DNA from: Globodera rostochiensis
Lineage: Eukaryota; Nematoda; Chromadorea; Rhabditida; Heteroderidae
Assembly: GCA_018350325.1 (NCBI GenBank)
Contig: JAEVLN010000007.1
Span: 277,688 to 341,687, forward strand
Reading direction: 5' to 3'
DNA: 64,000 nucleotides
A program made the translations under genes and the position numbers. Positions 48,733 to 61,121 of this stretch are shown here, piece after piece; the stretch's first letter is position 1; each line of letters opens with the position of its first letter. Under the pieces are notes generated by a model, which worked only from the letters and a program-made list of their open reading frames with translations, ran no database searches and was not told the origin of the DNA.

Positions 48733-50903
48733 TCAGTTGCTTCGTATTGACTGTAATTGCATTGTTCCAGTTGTTCCTGTTGCAGTTGAATCTACACCAA
48801 CTTTGTTTGATAAACACCATAAGCGAATAAATGTGTGGCGAAATGATCGACTAATAATAAAGAAAAAAATAAATAAAATAATAAAAATAGTCACAAAATT
48901 TTAAAAATTCTTAAAAAAGTTAATGAAAAAATAAATTTTATTTCTTATTTAAATCAAAAAGTACTTAAAGATTTTATGATTTTAGAATAAAATCAATAAC
49001 CACATTAAAATAACTTAAGTTGAAATCTAATTTTTTTTAATTTTAATTTTCTGATGCTGACGTTTATAACGAATTTTTTTTGCTATTATAATTCGATATT
49101 AATAAAAATTAAATTGTTGGACCTGCTAAGCGCGTAAATGATGAAATTCACAGAAAAATTGAAACAATAAATGTAGAATGATCCGGCGTACAGCCAATAA
49201 TGATTTCTGTACAACTGATCATTGGACACCGTGTCCATGACAAATTTCATCAGACTTCGCACAGAATATGGAATATTCAAAATCACATAAACTACTGGAA
49301 TTGCGAACAAAATCACATTGTTCGAACGTGCCGCCGTTGAAGTGCAATTTCCTAAATTAAAAAAAGAAATTTTAAAAACAAAAAAAATATGATGAATTTT
49401 TAATTCAAAGCACTTTAATATGATTAAATTATTTAATGCATTTGCTTGTTTTCATAGAGAAAAAATTGGATTATTAAATTAACAACTTATGCATAATTTG
49501 AAAAATAATAAAATGAACATAAAATTAGTTGATTATACAATTTAGAGAATAAATATACTAAAATAATATTCAGAGTATTTTTGAGATTCTTAAATAAAAA
49601 CAAATTGCAATTAAATTTTACCTTTCAAAATTGATCGACCTCGCAATTTAACGATGATTGTTATATTAACAATTAAGACGACGAGAGTCGGCAATAAAAA
49701 AGTGAAAAATGAACGAGGCCAATAGAAAAAATGCTAAATTAATAAAAAATTAATTTTTAATTTTAATATTATTTTGTTAATAAATGTTTAAATAGTAAAC
49801 TATTTAAGTAATTATTCCATTACATAAGCTTCCGGAAGAGCATAGTTATATTGGCATTTAACGCGTTCTTCGGATGATGAAGAGACCAAAATTGTAAAAG
49901 TATCATTTTCAGTGCCTTTTAATGCAAAATTTATATTCAAATTCATTATAAATATTGGAATAATCCAAGCCACAATGACTTTCCATCGGTTGAAGCCAGA
50001 ATGCTAAACATTAAAATGAGTTCTTATTAATATTAATTGCACTATTATTATAAACTCAACAAAATAATTCAAACAATATAATTTATTAGTTTTAATTGCA
50101 CTAATTACTAAAAGTGGCCACTCAACTAGAGTTGTCGGTCCGTCGAACCGGGGGGTTATTTTTTGTTTGGATAACAAAAAGTTTAGGGTTCGAATAACTG
50201 AAAAAATCTCAGGAGCGCCGACTACCCTAAACACAAAAAAATAATTCAAAATTTTTAAGAATAGAAAGTTCACATATAATTTATTAGTTAATTGAATTAA
50301 TTAAACATAAAAACTTTATATTTTAACATAAAGATTTTGATTAAATTAAAAATCTAATTAGTTCCAATTAATTACCTTTAGATGTTTGAATGGGAAAACA
50401 ATGGCAAAAAAGCGCTCCATTGTAAGTGACATAATTGAAAAACAGCTGATGAAAATGGTCACATTGTAAACATATTCTTGGGCAAAACATGTCCAAAAAT
50501 TGATCACATCCGGCCGTAAAAATGGAGTGATAAAAATGTCAAAAAGTAGCACCGAATCGGAGACCAAAAGCACCATTATATAATGGTTGACATAGTTCTA
50601 AAAAAAATGCCATCACAATTTTTGGTGTAAAAATTTGTATGGTAAACGAATTTAACACATACTTTTCTTAATTAACATAAATCAAATTTAATTACAGCCT
50701 TATTAAATTTGATATTATTATTTAAATATTTTAATTTTCAAAAATGCCATTCCTACCTTTTTCAACTCAGTTAAAACAATCGTCAAAAAAGTGCCAATGT
50801 TGCCAATTAGACCAAAAATTGAAATTGCAAATGGCACATAAATGACAGCGCCCGGGACAACAAGTGTTGAATTATCCGTGGCATTGGAAGTCAAATTATT
50901 CAT
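48733..50903 (-). CDS. Rhodopsin-family GPCR, FMRFamide/peptide-receptor-like
   Basis: Six phase-consistent exons (50757-50903, 50376-50597, 49824-50003, 49622-49733, 49123-49351, 48733-48850) encode 335 aa. The N-terminus has glycosylation sites (NNLTSNATDNST). TM1 contains FGLIGNIGTFLTIV with the conserved GN; TM2 is IMVLLVSDSVLLFDIF; TM3 ends SLTMERFFAIVFPF in place of DRY; TM5 is FLLPTLVVLIVNITII; TM6 is VILFAIPVVYVILNIPYSV; TM7 is NFSVNFIIYALSSRSFRHTF, followed by a likely palmitoylated Cys (RLWC). The pattern is closest to nematode FMRFamide-related peptide receptors, but the ligand cannot be told. It is a separate receptor class from the chemoreceptor at 15282. Confidence 0.87.
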
Positions 50904-51798
50904 TTGCTGTGTGCTCTAAAATAATAATTTGCAACAAAAACAAAAACTTTTCAATAAATTTTGTGTATATTGTTTACGGCAAACATCAAATGTAAGTGAT
51001 TTAGGACAAATTGGATACCTAATCAAATTAGAATTGGGGACAGGTGTCGGAAAGCAATTCAGGCAAACATTAAAAAGGGCAGAAGAATGGATTAATCAAT
51101 CTTACACCTTTTATGTAATCGAAAAACAGGTTCCTGTCTGTATCTGATAATAATGCTGTGAGAGTGATCAGAAAACGAGGCAATGAATAAAGTAGTAGTG
51201 ACCTTGGGTAAGAAAAAGAAAAATGCGGCCCCATTGAATTTGGCATTGCCAATTCAAAAATGATGTAATTCAAATTCAAATAGGTAATGTTATAAAATAA
51301 TTTTATTTTTAGAATAAATTAAATTAAATTTTTTTAAATTTTTTATTATTCAAACCTCCAGCATTCGTGCTAACTTTTGATTAAATTTTGTATTAGTTCA
51401 ATTCTAATTTTAGGTACATATTTACATTTAATTGTCTGGTATATTGATGAAGTAAATTTTAAAGCAACTGATCGACCTGAATTTTAAGTTATTTTTTAAC
51501 CAACTTTTAAAAAAAAACTTTTTACTGACTAATGCCAATTTCAATTATTTTTTAATCTTTATTGTTATCAGATTTTCTTCCATTATAAATCCTTCTGTAA
51601 ATGGATAACTGTGACCAGTTTTATTCTATTCAAATTTGCAACACTGGGTAATGATTAAATCAGAACAGTTTCTTTGTAAAACTTAATTATTACATACATA
51701 AGATTATCGTCGATTAAAAAGTATTTTTCAATTATTTAATAAATGCAAATTAATCGCCATTCTTCGTCAAATGTTCATGTTTGTCTAATAAACGTAAA
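50904..51798. other. Intergenic
   Basis: No supportable gene. 51750-51784 and 51801-51835 are near-identical copies of the last 35 bp of the neighbouring secreted-protein gene (CATTCTTCGTCAAATGTTCA / CGTTCTTCGTCAAATGTTCA). Confidence 0.5.
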
Positions 51799-53369
51799 TT
51801 AATCGCCGTTCTTCGTCAAATGTTCATGTTTGTCATCACTTTCCGTCCCATTGCAATTCGAAGCCTCCCCGTTCATACAACCTTTAAAAAAAGTTTTTTT
51901 GTTTATTTAACTAATGGCTTTTATCAAAGATTAAAAAAGATTAATTAAACCGTACAGACTCAATCTCTGGCTTGATTATTTATGGTAAGCATAATTTTTT
52001 TAATTTTGGTTTTTTAAAGAAAAAGATTATATTAAAAAAACACGATTTGCTAATTTAAAAATTGGCCTTTACCGAAGATCGAAAAATCAGATTTTAAAAA
52101 GATTTGATTAAAATTAAGCTTTAGAGACTCAATCTTGGCTTGATCATTTATAATTTAAAAATTTGGCTTTTACCAAAGATCTTCCAAAAGATTTGATTAA
52201 AATTAAGCTTTAGAGACTCAATCTTGGCTTGATCATTTATAATTTAAAAATTTGGCTTTTACCAAAGATCAAAAAATCAGATTTCCAAAAGATTTAATTA
52301 AATAAGCTTTAGAGACTCAATCTCTGACTTGTCATTTGATCCAATTCAATTTTTTTTTTTTTCGAGATCAAAAAATATAACTTGAGCACCTGTTGTCTTG
52401 CCAAGCTTTGATGGGTCTTGCTTGATCATGTGAACATCTTCTTCTTCTTCTTGGGGTGTTTCTTCATTAACACCTATTAATAATTAAATTGTTAAACAAA
52501 AATAATTTAGTAAACAAAACAAAAAATGTCACCAATAAAACAATTGTTCAAACAGTCCAATTCGGTGAGAAAATTATTCGCATTTCCGCCTTCGCCAGTG
52601 TAAAGAAAGGGCACACACGACAAATTGTTGGGTTGGTAGAAAAAACGCGGAACTTAGAAATATTATTTGAATATATTTATTAAACAAAAATGTAAAATTT
52701 TAATAAATTGAGAAATATATTAAAATTCCACTTTTTTTGTCGATTTAAATGGTAAATTGTTATTGTTGAATTTATATAGTTGTCTTAGGCTAAAACAATT
52801 TAATCTCAATTTGTTCCTTCAGCAATTAAAAACTTTTAACAAAAATTTTTCCACTATCAAATTAAAAAATAACTTTTTTAAATTTTATTTTCTTCCATCT
52901 ATCGATTAACACTAGAAATTTTTGTAAAAATAATTAAAGTTTAAAATAAAAATTAAAAAATAATTCTTCAACCATCAAGTAAAAAAAAAATATTTTTTGT
53001 TTAATATTTAAATATTGCTAAAAATTGTTTCATTCAACAATTAATGCACCCCCTCCCACCAATTTTATGATAAAATAATTGCTGCTTTCGCCCCACCCGT
53101 GTCCGTCCCGGTTCCAGTCTCTGCACTCTGCAAACAGCGCGGTTCCTGCTTCAGATCGCCGCCATCCGCCGAATCGATTGCCGACATCGGTCTCACGGGG
53201 ACCGGCATAAAGTCTTTAAATTTTTTTTTGTTTTTTGTTTGTAACTTTTTTGAAAATTAAAAATAAATGCCATTTATTCATATTACTAATACTTTTATTT
53301 TATACCTAAATCTTGTCCAAATAACAGAGGAAAGAAAAGCGAAAAAAATAATGAATATATGCAAAGCAT
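51799..53369 (-). CDS. Small secreted acidic orphan protein
   Basis: Four exons (53306-53369, 53097-53213, 52390-52473, 51799-51881), all split after codon position 1, encode 115 aa. A strong signal peptide (MLCIYSLFFSLFFPLLFGQ) is followed by a disordered acidic mature region with EETPQEEEEDVHM, PSKLGKTTGCMNG and a C-terminal DDKHEHLTKNGD. Two or three Cys. If exon 2 is not spliced at 53097 the frame ends at 53065, giving a 70-aa form. No family recognised. Secretion, small size and lack of recognisable relatives make it an effector candidate by general criteria only. The intron before the last exon contains degraded tandem copies resembling the third exon. Confidence 0.6.
51935..52345 (-). 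repeat. Tandem repeat in orphan-gene intron, exon-like unit
   Basis: Four diverged units contain, on the minus strand, ATGATCAAGCCAAGATTGAG then TCTCTAAAGCTTAA (near 52125, 52211, 52311 and 51954). They resemble ATGATCAAGCAAGACCCATC of the neighbouring exon 52390-52473. Confidence 0.65.
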
Positions 53370-54428
53370 CTTCAAATCTAAAATAATATTTTTAGACCGT
53401 TGTTTAAAAAAAATTGAGATTTTAATTAAATTAATCATAATATTTTTTACAATTTTAGAATAAAATGACGTATTTAAATATGCAAAAATAAACATTTGTT
53501 GAACAGAAAATGAGTAAAAATAATTATTTGTGACGCGGAGCTGACAAAAATATTTGCTATAATTTCCCTTGCGTAATGTGTGGAGGAAAATTGGGCGGTA
53601 GCGCAAAAATTGGTGTGAAAATAAGTAATTCAGCAATTGTTGTTCCAGAGAACTTTCCAAATATAATAAAAATAATTGAGGGAGGAAAGAACAAAAACAA
53701 AATTCTAAAATTGTTAAAGTAAAAAAATTGTAATAATTTTGATATTTTTTTTTGTAGATTGATCGTTCGTCCTAAATAAATTTTGATCATGGTCACCGAT
53801 CCTTTATTGATTCAGTAGTCTTTGCTTTTCTTCCAATAGAAAAATTAAAAGAATTCCGTAGACATTTTTCATTTGAAAAAGATGATTTTTAAATTTTTAT
53901 ATCAAATGTAAAATTAGATGAACATTTTTTAAAATTTTATCTAACTTTGCATTTAATATCAAAAAAGAGAGAAGAAAAAATAAGTTAATTGCCTCAAGAT
54001 CAAGTCAAAAAAAAGTGCGGAACCCTGAAATCAGTTAAACGAAAGCTTTTCGAACATTATTTGTTATTTTAATTTAAGGATTGCAAGCTTTTATTGGGGG
54101 GTTTTAATTTATTTTTAGTGGCTAAAATCTCTTAATAAATACAAAATTAATAAAACACTTTTTGTAATGTAAAAATATTGGAGTAAAAATAATAACCGAA
54201 AAAAACGTAATATTTTATACATTTATGGATTTTTAGGCGCATGAATAAGTTGTGCATTTCTTTGCCACTTTTTTAAGGACTTTTTATTTTAATTAAAGGA
54301 TTGCAAAATATTTTTTTGAATTTTTTTAGTGTTATAACTAATTGATCATTTATTAAAAAATAAAAATAATCAAATTTATACAATTTTAGTCATTGTAAAA
54401 ATGGAATTTAATAGACCAAAAAGAATGT
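53370..54428. other. Intergenic
   Basis: No gene. The open frames here are low-complexity. A weak relative of the 3320 repeat (GGCGCATGAATAAG) is at about 54236. Confidence 0.5.
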
Positions 54429-54502
54429 TGACACTTGGCGGACTCGAACCGCCGACCTTCTGCGTGTGAAGCAGACGTGATAACCAACTACACCAAAGTG
54501 CC
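54429..54502 (-). tRNA. tRNA-Val (anticodon CAC)
   Basis: 74 nt cloverleaf: acceptor GGCACTT/AAGTGTC with one G-U pair, D-arm TGGTGTAGTTGGTTATCA, anticodon arm TCTGC-TTCACAC-GCAGA with CAC at 34-36, and T-arm TCGGCGGTTCGAGTCCGCC. No intron. Confidence 0.93.
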
Positions 54503-55275
54503 CTTGAGATCGTTGGCCATAAACTGATTCTAAAATAGGCAAAAATGATCAGTGCTTAATCAAATTTTATATTTTTTAAATTATGTTATTTCCTAACATA
54601 AAATTGGCAACATTTTTTTGTTGTTGTAATAAAATTAGCCTTTGTTTTATAAAAAATTTTTAGGTTTGATTGCATAAATCGTTGTATTTACAGTTTGACA
54701 TTTACCTATACTAATTTTTTTTTAAATGTCAAGTACATTCAAAGTAATTATATTTATAATTTCATTTTTTCTTAAAACTCGACTCAAACTTTTTCTAAAC
54801 TCGAAGCAATCCTGCCTTAAATGAATCATCACCGATTCTGCCTTAAGCACCATAAATTTTTACATAAAATTTGTGGTATGATTTTATCCGTTATCCATTA
54901 AGAAATGATTAATTAATTTATTTTAATTCGAATAAAAATTTTTCAAAATAAAAATAAAAGTGTTATTCCAAATTTTTTCTAAAACAATTAAACGAAATCA
55001 TTGATATAGGGAATGTGTGGTTTGATTACCATCTCAATGAATCACTGCAAACCCCCACAAATACTACCAAATAATTGGTTTTCAGAGCGCAAAATGCGCA
55101 TTCTCAACCTTTGGGTGAAAATTTTCACCACCTTTTTTCTTCGGACCCTCTCCAACGGACAACTCTCCACGAAACCATAAAAGATTTTTTAATTTTTATT
55201 TTTCTCAAAAAATCTTTATCTCCCCACCAACCCGTAAAAGATTTTTAATTTAAATTTTCTTAACAAAATCTTTAG
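54503..55275. other. Intergenic with possible signal-peptide exon
   Basis: An ATG at 55094 opens MRILNLWVKIFTTFFLRTL, a plausible leader for the galectin-like gene that follows, but no donor joins it in phase to the exon at 55276. Two copies of AAAAGATTTTT with CCCACCAACCC-type spacing lie at 55180-55245. Nothing else seen. Confidence 0.35.
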
Positions 55276-58200
55276 GTTTTATCTGACGGACGGTGAAAAT
55301 GGAGTGAAGTCCATCCCATGTCGCGCAACGGGCCAATGCATGCCAAAAATGGATAACAAAACTTACGGACTGTCATTTCGTCTTCATTCACAGGGCGGGC
55401 ATTGTGACGACGGGTCATAAAACAATTTTGAGATAAATTGATCAGACAGATCTGATTGAAATTGATGATTGCTCGAAATAATAAACGTGAAAATTAATTA
55501 TATTCAATGAGATCACGTCTGATCAATTTTCTAATTTAATATGCAATGTTTTGCCATTTTAGTCTTCTGATTTGTTACCCGGGAATGCTTATGCGCCATT
55601 ATTCCACTGGAATTGGTTCGTACGCTTTTAAAGTGAAAGGAACTTTCCAAGTCGGCAACGAAAAAGTGATATTTTAAATCATTTTAAAATCAATGACCAT
55701 TTTGTATATTTTTATTTGATTAAAATTGGCTTAGAATTAAAACAAATTAATCATTACAGAACAGCTCGGTTTCCCGAAAATGTGCAAATTTGTTGGGAAA
55801 AGTTGGCATTACCGATGGGCAACATTGGCGTGGAATGAACGTGTACACAAAACCAATCAATGCTACTGAATTGAACCCAACTCGCCAAACATTTCTGGAG
55901 ACGTCACTGACACCGAACGTGTTTGTTTAAAAAATAATATATAAAATTATAAAATGCATTTAATAAGACAACAAATATTTAACAGTCAATGGTTTTAGCT
56001 ACGAGCTTGGAACAATTAGCCCATTCTCCATCCATTTGGCCATTGTTGGAAAATTTGGGGGGAATGGCGAATTTTTGCAAGACCACACTGAACTTTGGAT
56101 GTTTATCCTGGACTTGCTGCCGTCGATGGAACAAGAGAATGTCAAGCTGTTCATCGCCCGCAACTGCAACTGCACCATGGAAGCATGGGTAAGAAAATTG
56201 ATGTTCAATAAAAAATGAAATATCACAACTACTAGTAAATATATTTTAATCATTTAAAGTTAATCCAACCGACCGATTCGAGTGACCCAAAAGAACCGGA
56301 ACTGCCAACAGCTGGATCAAACAATTGTCCAATCAAGAAAATCGATTTTTCGATCGATTTGACCGGATTGGAATTGCCGACCAAAATTGTCATCAAAGCG
56401 ATAACCGACGACAAATTGAATAACATTACGGTGGAACTTTTGCATGGAGGTGCAAATTTCAATGATTAATGATTAAATATTCATTAATTTGTCTGATTAA
56501 TTCACAGACGAAATGGACAAAGATGGCAACGTTTTAATGAAAATTACGATTGGAACAACCGACGATTTGACAGTCATTTTGCCTGGGGTAAATTTTAATG
56601 TTTTTAATAAAAAATAAAAAATTAATTTAGACGACTCCGAATGTCATTGAAAATTTTCGATTGCCACGCAAAAGCCACATAATGCGCTTGGAGATTTACC
56701 TTTACGAGTATTGCTATGGCCTTGCACTAAACGGCACTGAAACGGCAGGACTTTTTTGGCCAAAGCATTGGTGGAATCGAAAAAAAGTCAAATCGATCAA
56801 GGTGAAGCGAGCAAAGTTTCAAAGATCGGAATTTTTGTTTTTCTAAGATAAAAATTGATACCCCTCCCCCTCCCATAATTAGGGAGGCAATAAAGCATTT
56901 AAATTTTGAACACTTTCCAAATTGAACAATTTGATTAATTAAGCTAAACGGACAAATGTTGCTTCTGGAAGACCCTCGGGTGCTCAATCTCACCGATAAT
57001 GAATTCAAAAACGTAAATTTCAATTAAAATTTAAATAAAATAAATTATGAATTGGGGTATGGTTTTCCAGATAAGCCTCCCACCGGTGGAACTTTCTCTT
57101 CCGATCAATTTGACCGGAGTAGGCTTGCCGGCCGAATGTGAAGACCGTCGACAAACTGGAGAACATTACCGTGGAACTTTTGCAGTCTAATGGAGGTGAA
57201 CATTTTATGCGATCAATGCTTTAATATTCATAATTTTTGTTGTCTGATCAATTTACAGACGCAATGGACAAAAATGGCAACGTTTTAATGGAATTTACGA
57301 TTACACCCAACGATTTGAAAGTTTTTTTGCCTGGGGTAATTTTGATTTTTTTAATAAACAATTAAGAATTAATTTAGATGTCTCCGATTGTCACCGAAAG
57401 TCATAAACTGTACGACGAAAGGCGCGAAATGCTTTTGGAAATTAGCATTTTTAATTATTGCTATTCCATCATAATAAACCGCTGGGCGGGAAGACTTTTT
57501 TGGCCAAAGGATTGGTGGAATCGAAAGGAAGTTACATCGATCAAGGTGAAGCGGGCAGTGTTTAATTTTTGTTTTTTTCAGCTAAAAAGTAATACAACAA
57601 AAATTAGTGAAGCAATAAAGCAATTCAAAGTTCAAACAATTTATTAATTTTTTGCTTTTTTTCAGCTAAAAAGTAATACACAAAAATTCTTAAAAACAAT
57701 AAAGCAATTCAAAATCCAAATTCGAATTTTAATTAATTTTTTGCTTTTTTTGATTTTGTTGGGCGGGAGCCAAATACAGAAAGTAAGGCTAAGTATCAAG
57801 TTAAATGTCGTTTTTGAAGCTGAACGGACAAATGGTGCTTCGGGAAGACCCTCGGGTTGAATACAACAATGCAAGTTTACAGTAATATTTTAAATTATTT
57901 ATGAATGCTTTTTTAGATAGGCCGTCCATATATGCTTAAACTGGAACTTCCTTACTTTTCGCCAATTTGGAACTTTCTGGAAGGTTCGACCTTTCTGTTC
58001 CGCGTTCAACTGCTTAACCCGTCCAGAGGATTCAAAATCACTTTTTCAAACAATTCAACATTCGATGGAATAAGTAAAAAAAAATTAAAAATTATTAAAA
58101 TATTGTTAATTTTATTTGTGCAAAACTAAATGATAAAATTGTATAACTAATTAAATTACAGCTAATCAAACAGCATTTGTTGTCCAAGTCGTCGAGTTGA

Positions 58201-60094
58201 AACGAGTTGAACTGGGCGTATATTATGTAATTAATTAATTAATTTCACACTCAATAAATAAACATTTAATATAAATTTTAATTTTTTTCACATTTTTAAA
58301 TTTTCCAATTTTTTGTTTAGGGCGGAAGAGCGCATCCTGAACAAGCGAATCGCAAAGATTTATCTTTCACGCCCGGCGATGTCTACGAATTCTTCATAAG
58401 CGTTTCCAACAGATTTTACGGAATACGGCTTAACGGGGAGAATTTGTTTGAAAATTATTCCAATTCAATGCCATTTTGTGACATTGAATATGTCAGGGTA
58501 ATAAAAAACCATTAAAAACATTTTTTTTCAAATAATTTTGCAGGTTGAGGGGGATGCAGTTGTGCTGGACAAACCTGAAATGCCTAAGCCGCCCGTATTT
58601 TTTAAAGAATTTTAAGCATTATATAATTTTATTTTCAATTTTTCTGCCAAAATTAGGTGAAAATTGACAAAGTTTATGTCCATGCTTTGAACAATACGTT
58701 ACTGAACTATGGCGACAAAATTATTATCTTCGGCAAAACACACAATAAAAGCGGAACAGTCAATACTTCCAAAACAAGGACAAAAGATGCTCAAGAGTTT
58801 GTAAGTGATGATTGGAGCCCGGATTTGTATGAAAAGGCCAAAATATGCCAAAAATGCCGAAATATGCAACGAAAATGGCATTTTTGTACATTAATATGTT
58901 TATTAGAAATTAAGCAGATTTAAAGCTTTTTCGCGTATCTGAATATTAAAAAAAAAATCCCGGTAGTTTTAATCGCTAGACAAACTCATCGCCATTTTGG
59001 TCATCTCAGCTGTCTATCGTTGTAAAGATGAATTTATTTTCAAAAACAGCAAGAAAAAATTCAAATTTTTTGGTCAAAAAAGCCAAAACATGCTCGAAAC
59101 CCCAATGCTTTTATTACCAAAACCCACCAAAATATGCTAAAATTGTAAATTGAAACTTGTCTAAAAAAGCTCGGCGCCTATTCGTTAAAAAGACTCAAAA
59201 TCATTTAAGGACAACGGAAAAGCAACAAAATGCATTTTGAACGCTTTTGTTATATGGAAACAATTTTGAAAACAATTTTCTGAAATTGTTTGCTTTTTTG
59301 ACTCCTCCGTATAAAAGTTGTAAGCTTATTTCATAAGCATTTAATGAAATATTAGAAGTTTCATTCCGTTCTTATAAAGATAACGATGTGGCCGTGTTGA
59401 ATTTTGAAATAAATTCCTATAAACCAATCATTTGTTCGCATCATTTGCACAATGTAATAATATTTAAAATTAATATGAATCAAAAAAAAAATTACTCCAA
59501 AATCAATTTACCTAAAATTGTTTAAAGGAGGAAGCAGCCGGATTAAACACAGAAACTGTTACAAGCGGAAAACATCAAATTTTTATTCGCCCATACGCAG
59601 AAACGGCGTTGGAAATTCTGATGGCCAAAGACGGCTTCTACGGCAGAAAGTCCGGAGTTTACTGGTACAAATTGTGCCCATATTACAATCCAAAGAACAT
59701 AAACATTTCGACAATGCCTATTCCGCCGTGGGCCATCGACCATATTACTGTAAGTTAATGAAAGCGTATGCTAACCCGATTAGTTTTATTATAAGAGTGA
59801 ATTTTATTATTTGTGCAGGTTAATGGCTCGACGTTTGATAATCGTCAAATTCTTGTGGTCAAAGCAATTTCTAATCATGGATGGCGCTTGAATTTTGAGT
59901 CGGGAAAAAATGTATTTGACGTCCCATGGAAGTGCCTTAACTTTACGCAAGTGATCAAAAAAGAGGGAGTGGACAGTGTCAATTATGCCGTCTTTGTGAA
60001 CATCACGTTGGAAGAGGGGCTGAAGCAGGACTCCGAAGTGCGCATCAACTTATTCAACGAGGCGCTTGAGTTTCACGACCTCTGTAAGCAATAA
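55276..60094 (+). CDS. Multi-domain galectin-like protein, internally duplicated and frame-broken
   Basis: About 19 exons, among them 55276-55413, 55563-55665, 55760-55918, 56260-56449, 56508-56587, 56631-56801, 56944-57012, 57071-57195, 57259-57335, 57378-57545, 57820-57870, 57917-58073, 58162-58226, 58321-58497, 58544-58594, 58657-58800, 59528-59749 and 59819-60083. Several galectin-like units are seen, each with a strand pattern such as HIMRLEIYLYEYCYGLALNG then VKSIKLNGQMLLL, or FTPGDVYEFFISVSN, YGIRLNG, IEYVRVEGDAVVL. The sugar-contacting HxNPR and WGxExR residues are absent, so lectin activity is doubtful. Exons 57071-57870 duplicate 56260-57012, and 57071-57195 carries one extra base, breaking the frame near 57135. 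The intron after 57870 has a perfect GC donor (GCAAGT). Fold assignment is by eye; the junction at 55918/55985 and the 5' end are unresolved. Confidence 0.58.
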
Positions 60095-61121
60095 TTGAGA
60101 CTTTGGGTACTTTTCAAAATCTAATGAAACACATTTTTGGGGTTTTTGATGCTGTGCTGATCATAATCTAACATCTATTTATTGCCAAACATAAATTTTG
60201 TCTAAGATTTTTTTTAACTTTTCATGAACACAATATGTTCAGCATTCAAAAAATTATGCACAAACAGCAGGGGTGAAGCCTTTTGTGACTGTAGCCGCTT
60301 GTGTTGCCGAGGAGGGGGGGGGGGGGTAGTTGCTGTGGTCATGTGGTGGTGTACCTTATTTTATTTATTATTTTAATGGTAAATTTTTGTTTTTTAAAAT
60401 TTTTTTTGTCATGGCATAAATTTTTTTTAGGTCGAAAAAACACAAATAAGACACCTGAACTTTTGTTAGGCTTTTTATGCAACGTCATGAGGCGTTTTAA
60501 CCGTCCAAACCAGCTTGGACACTTTTATTCTTTATATTTTATTCGAATTGGTGAGGGGACCGTATAATGGAAAAATAGCAGGCTTTGAAATAATTAACAA
60601 AATTCATATTAAGTTGGCACGACTGTGTTAAGGGTGACGTTGCGTAACAATACACTCTCCTTCAACAGTTTTTCGGTGTGTTTCGTATATTTATTAGATA
60701 AAATAATGTTTTGGCATTTTAACTTAAAATTGTTTTTATAAATAATAAATTGAAATGTTTTTAAAATAATTTTTTAGTATGTAAAGTATTATTGTATTAA
60801 AGTATGAAAAAAACGACGCCTTCAAATTTTACAAACTTTGTGAAAATCACAAACGATTTTTCCGATAACTAAATCTGAAAAAATCGGGAACGAACAAAAA
60901 ACTCCGATCCGGAAAGGCCAGAGTTGTGTTAGGTCCGGGCAGTGAATAATGACTAATTGCCCGTGCCATGAGCATATTACGCCCCCATAAAGACTTTGGG
61001 CGGCAAAAATTACGCTAACATCCCAAATATGGGACCTAAAACCCTTTTTTAACATTCAGGATTAATTTGGCAGTTTAAAACTGAAAAGCATGTTTTTTTT
61101 TTCAATAATAAATTGATTTAG
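60095..61121. other. Long intron or intergenic gap
   Basis: G13 run at 60314-60326. No exon fits between the galectin-like exons on either side. The ORFs here are short. Confidence 0.45.

Noticed and set aside
53295..53660. 121-aa minus-strand ORF
   Set aside because: Composition is AT-driven (Phe, Tyr, Ile, Lys); only its last 21 residues form the supported signal-peptide exon.
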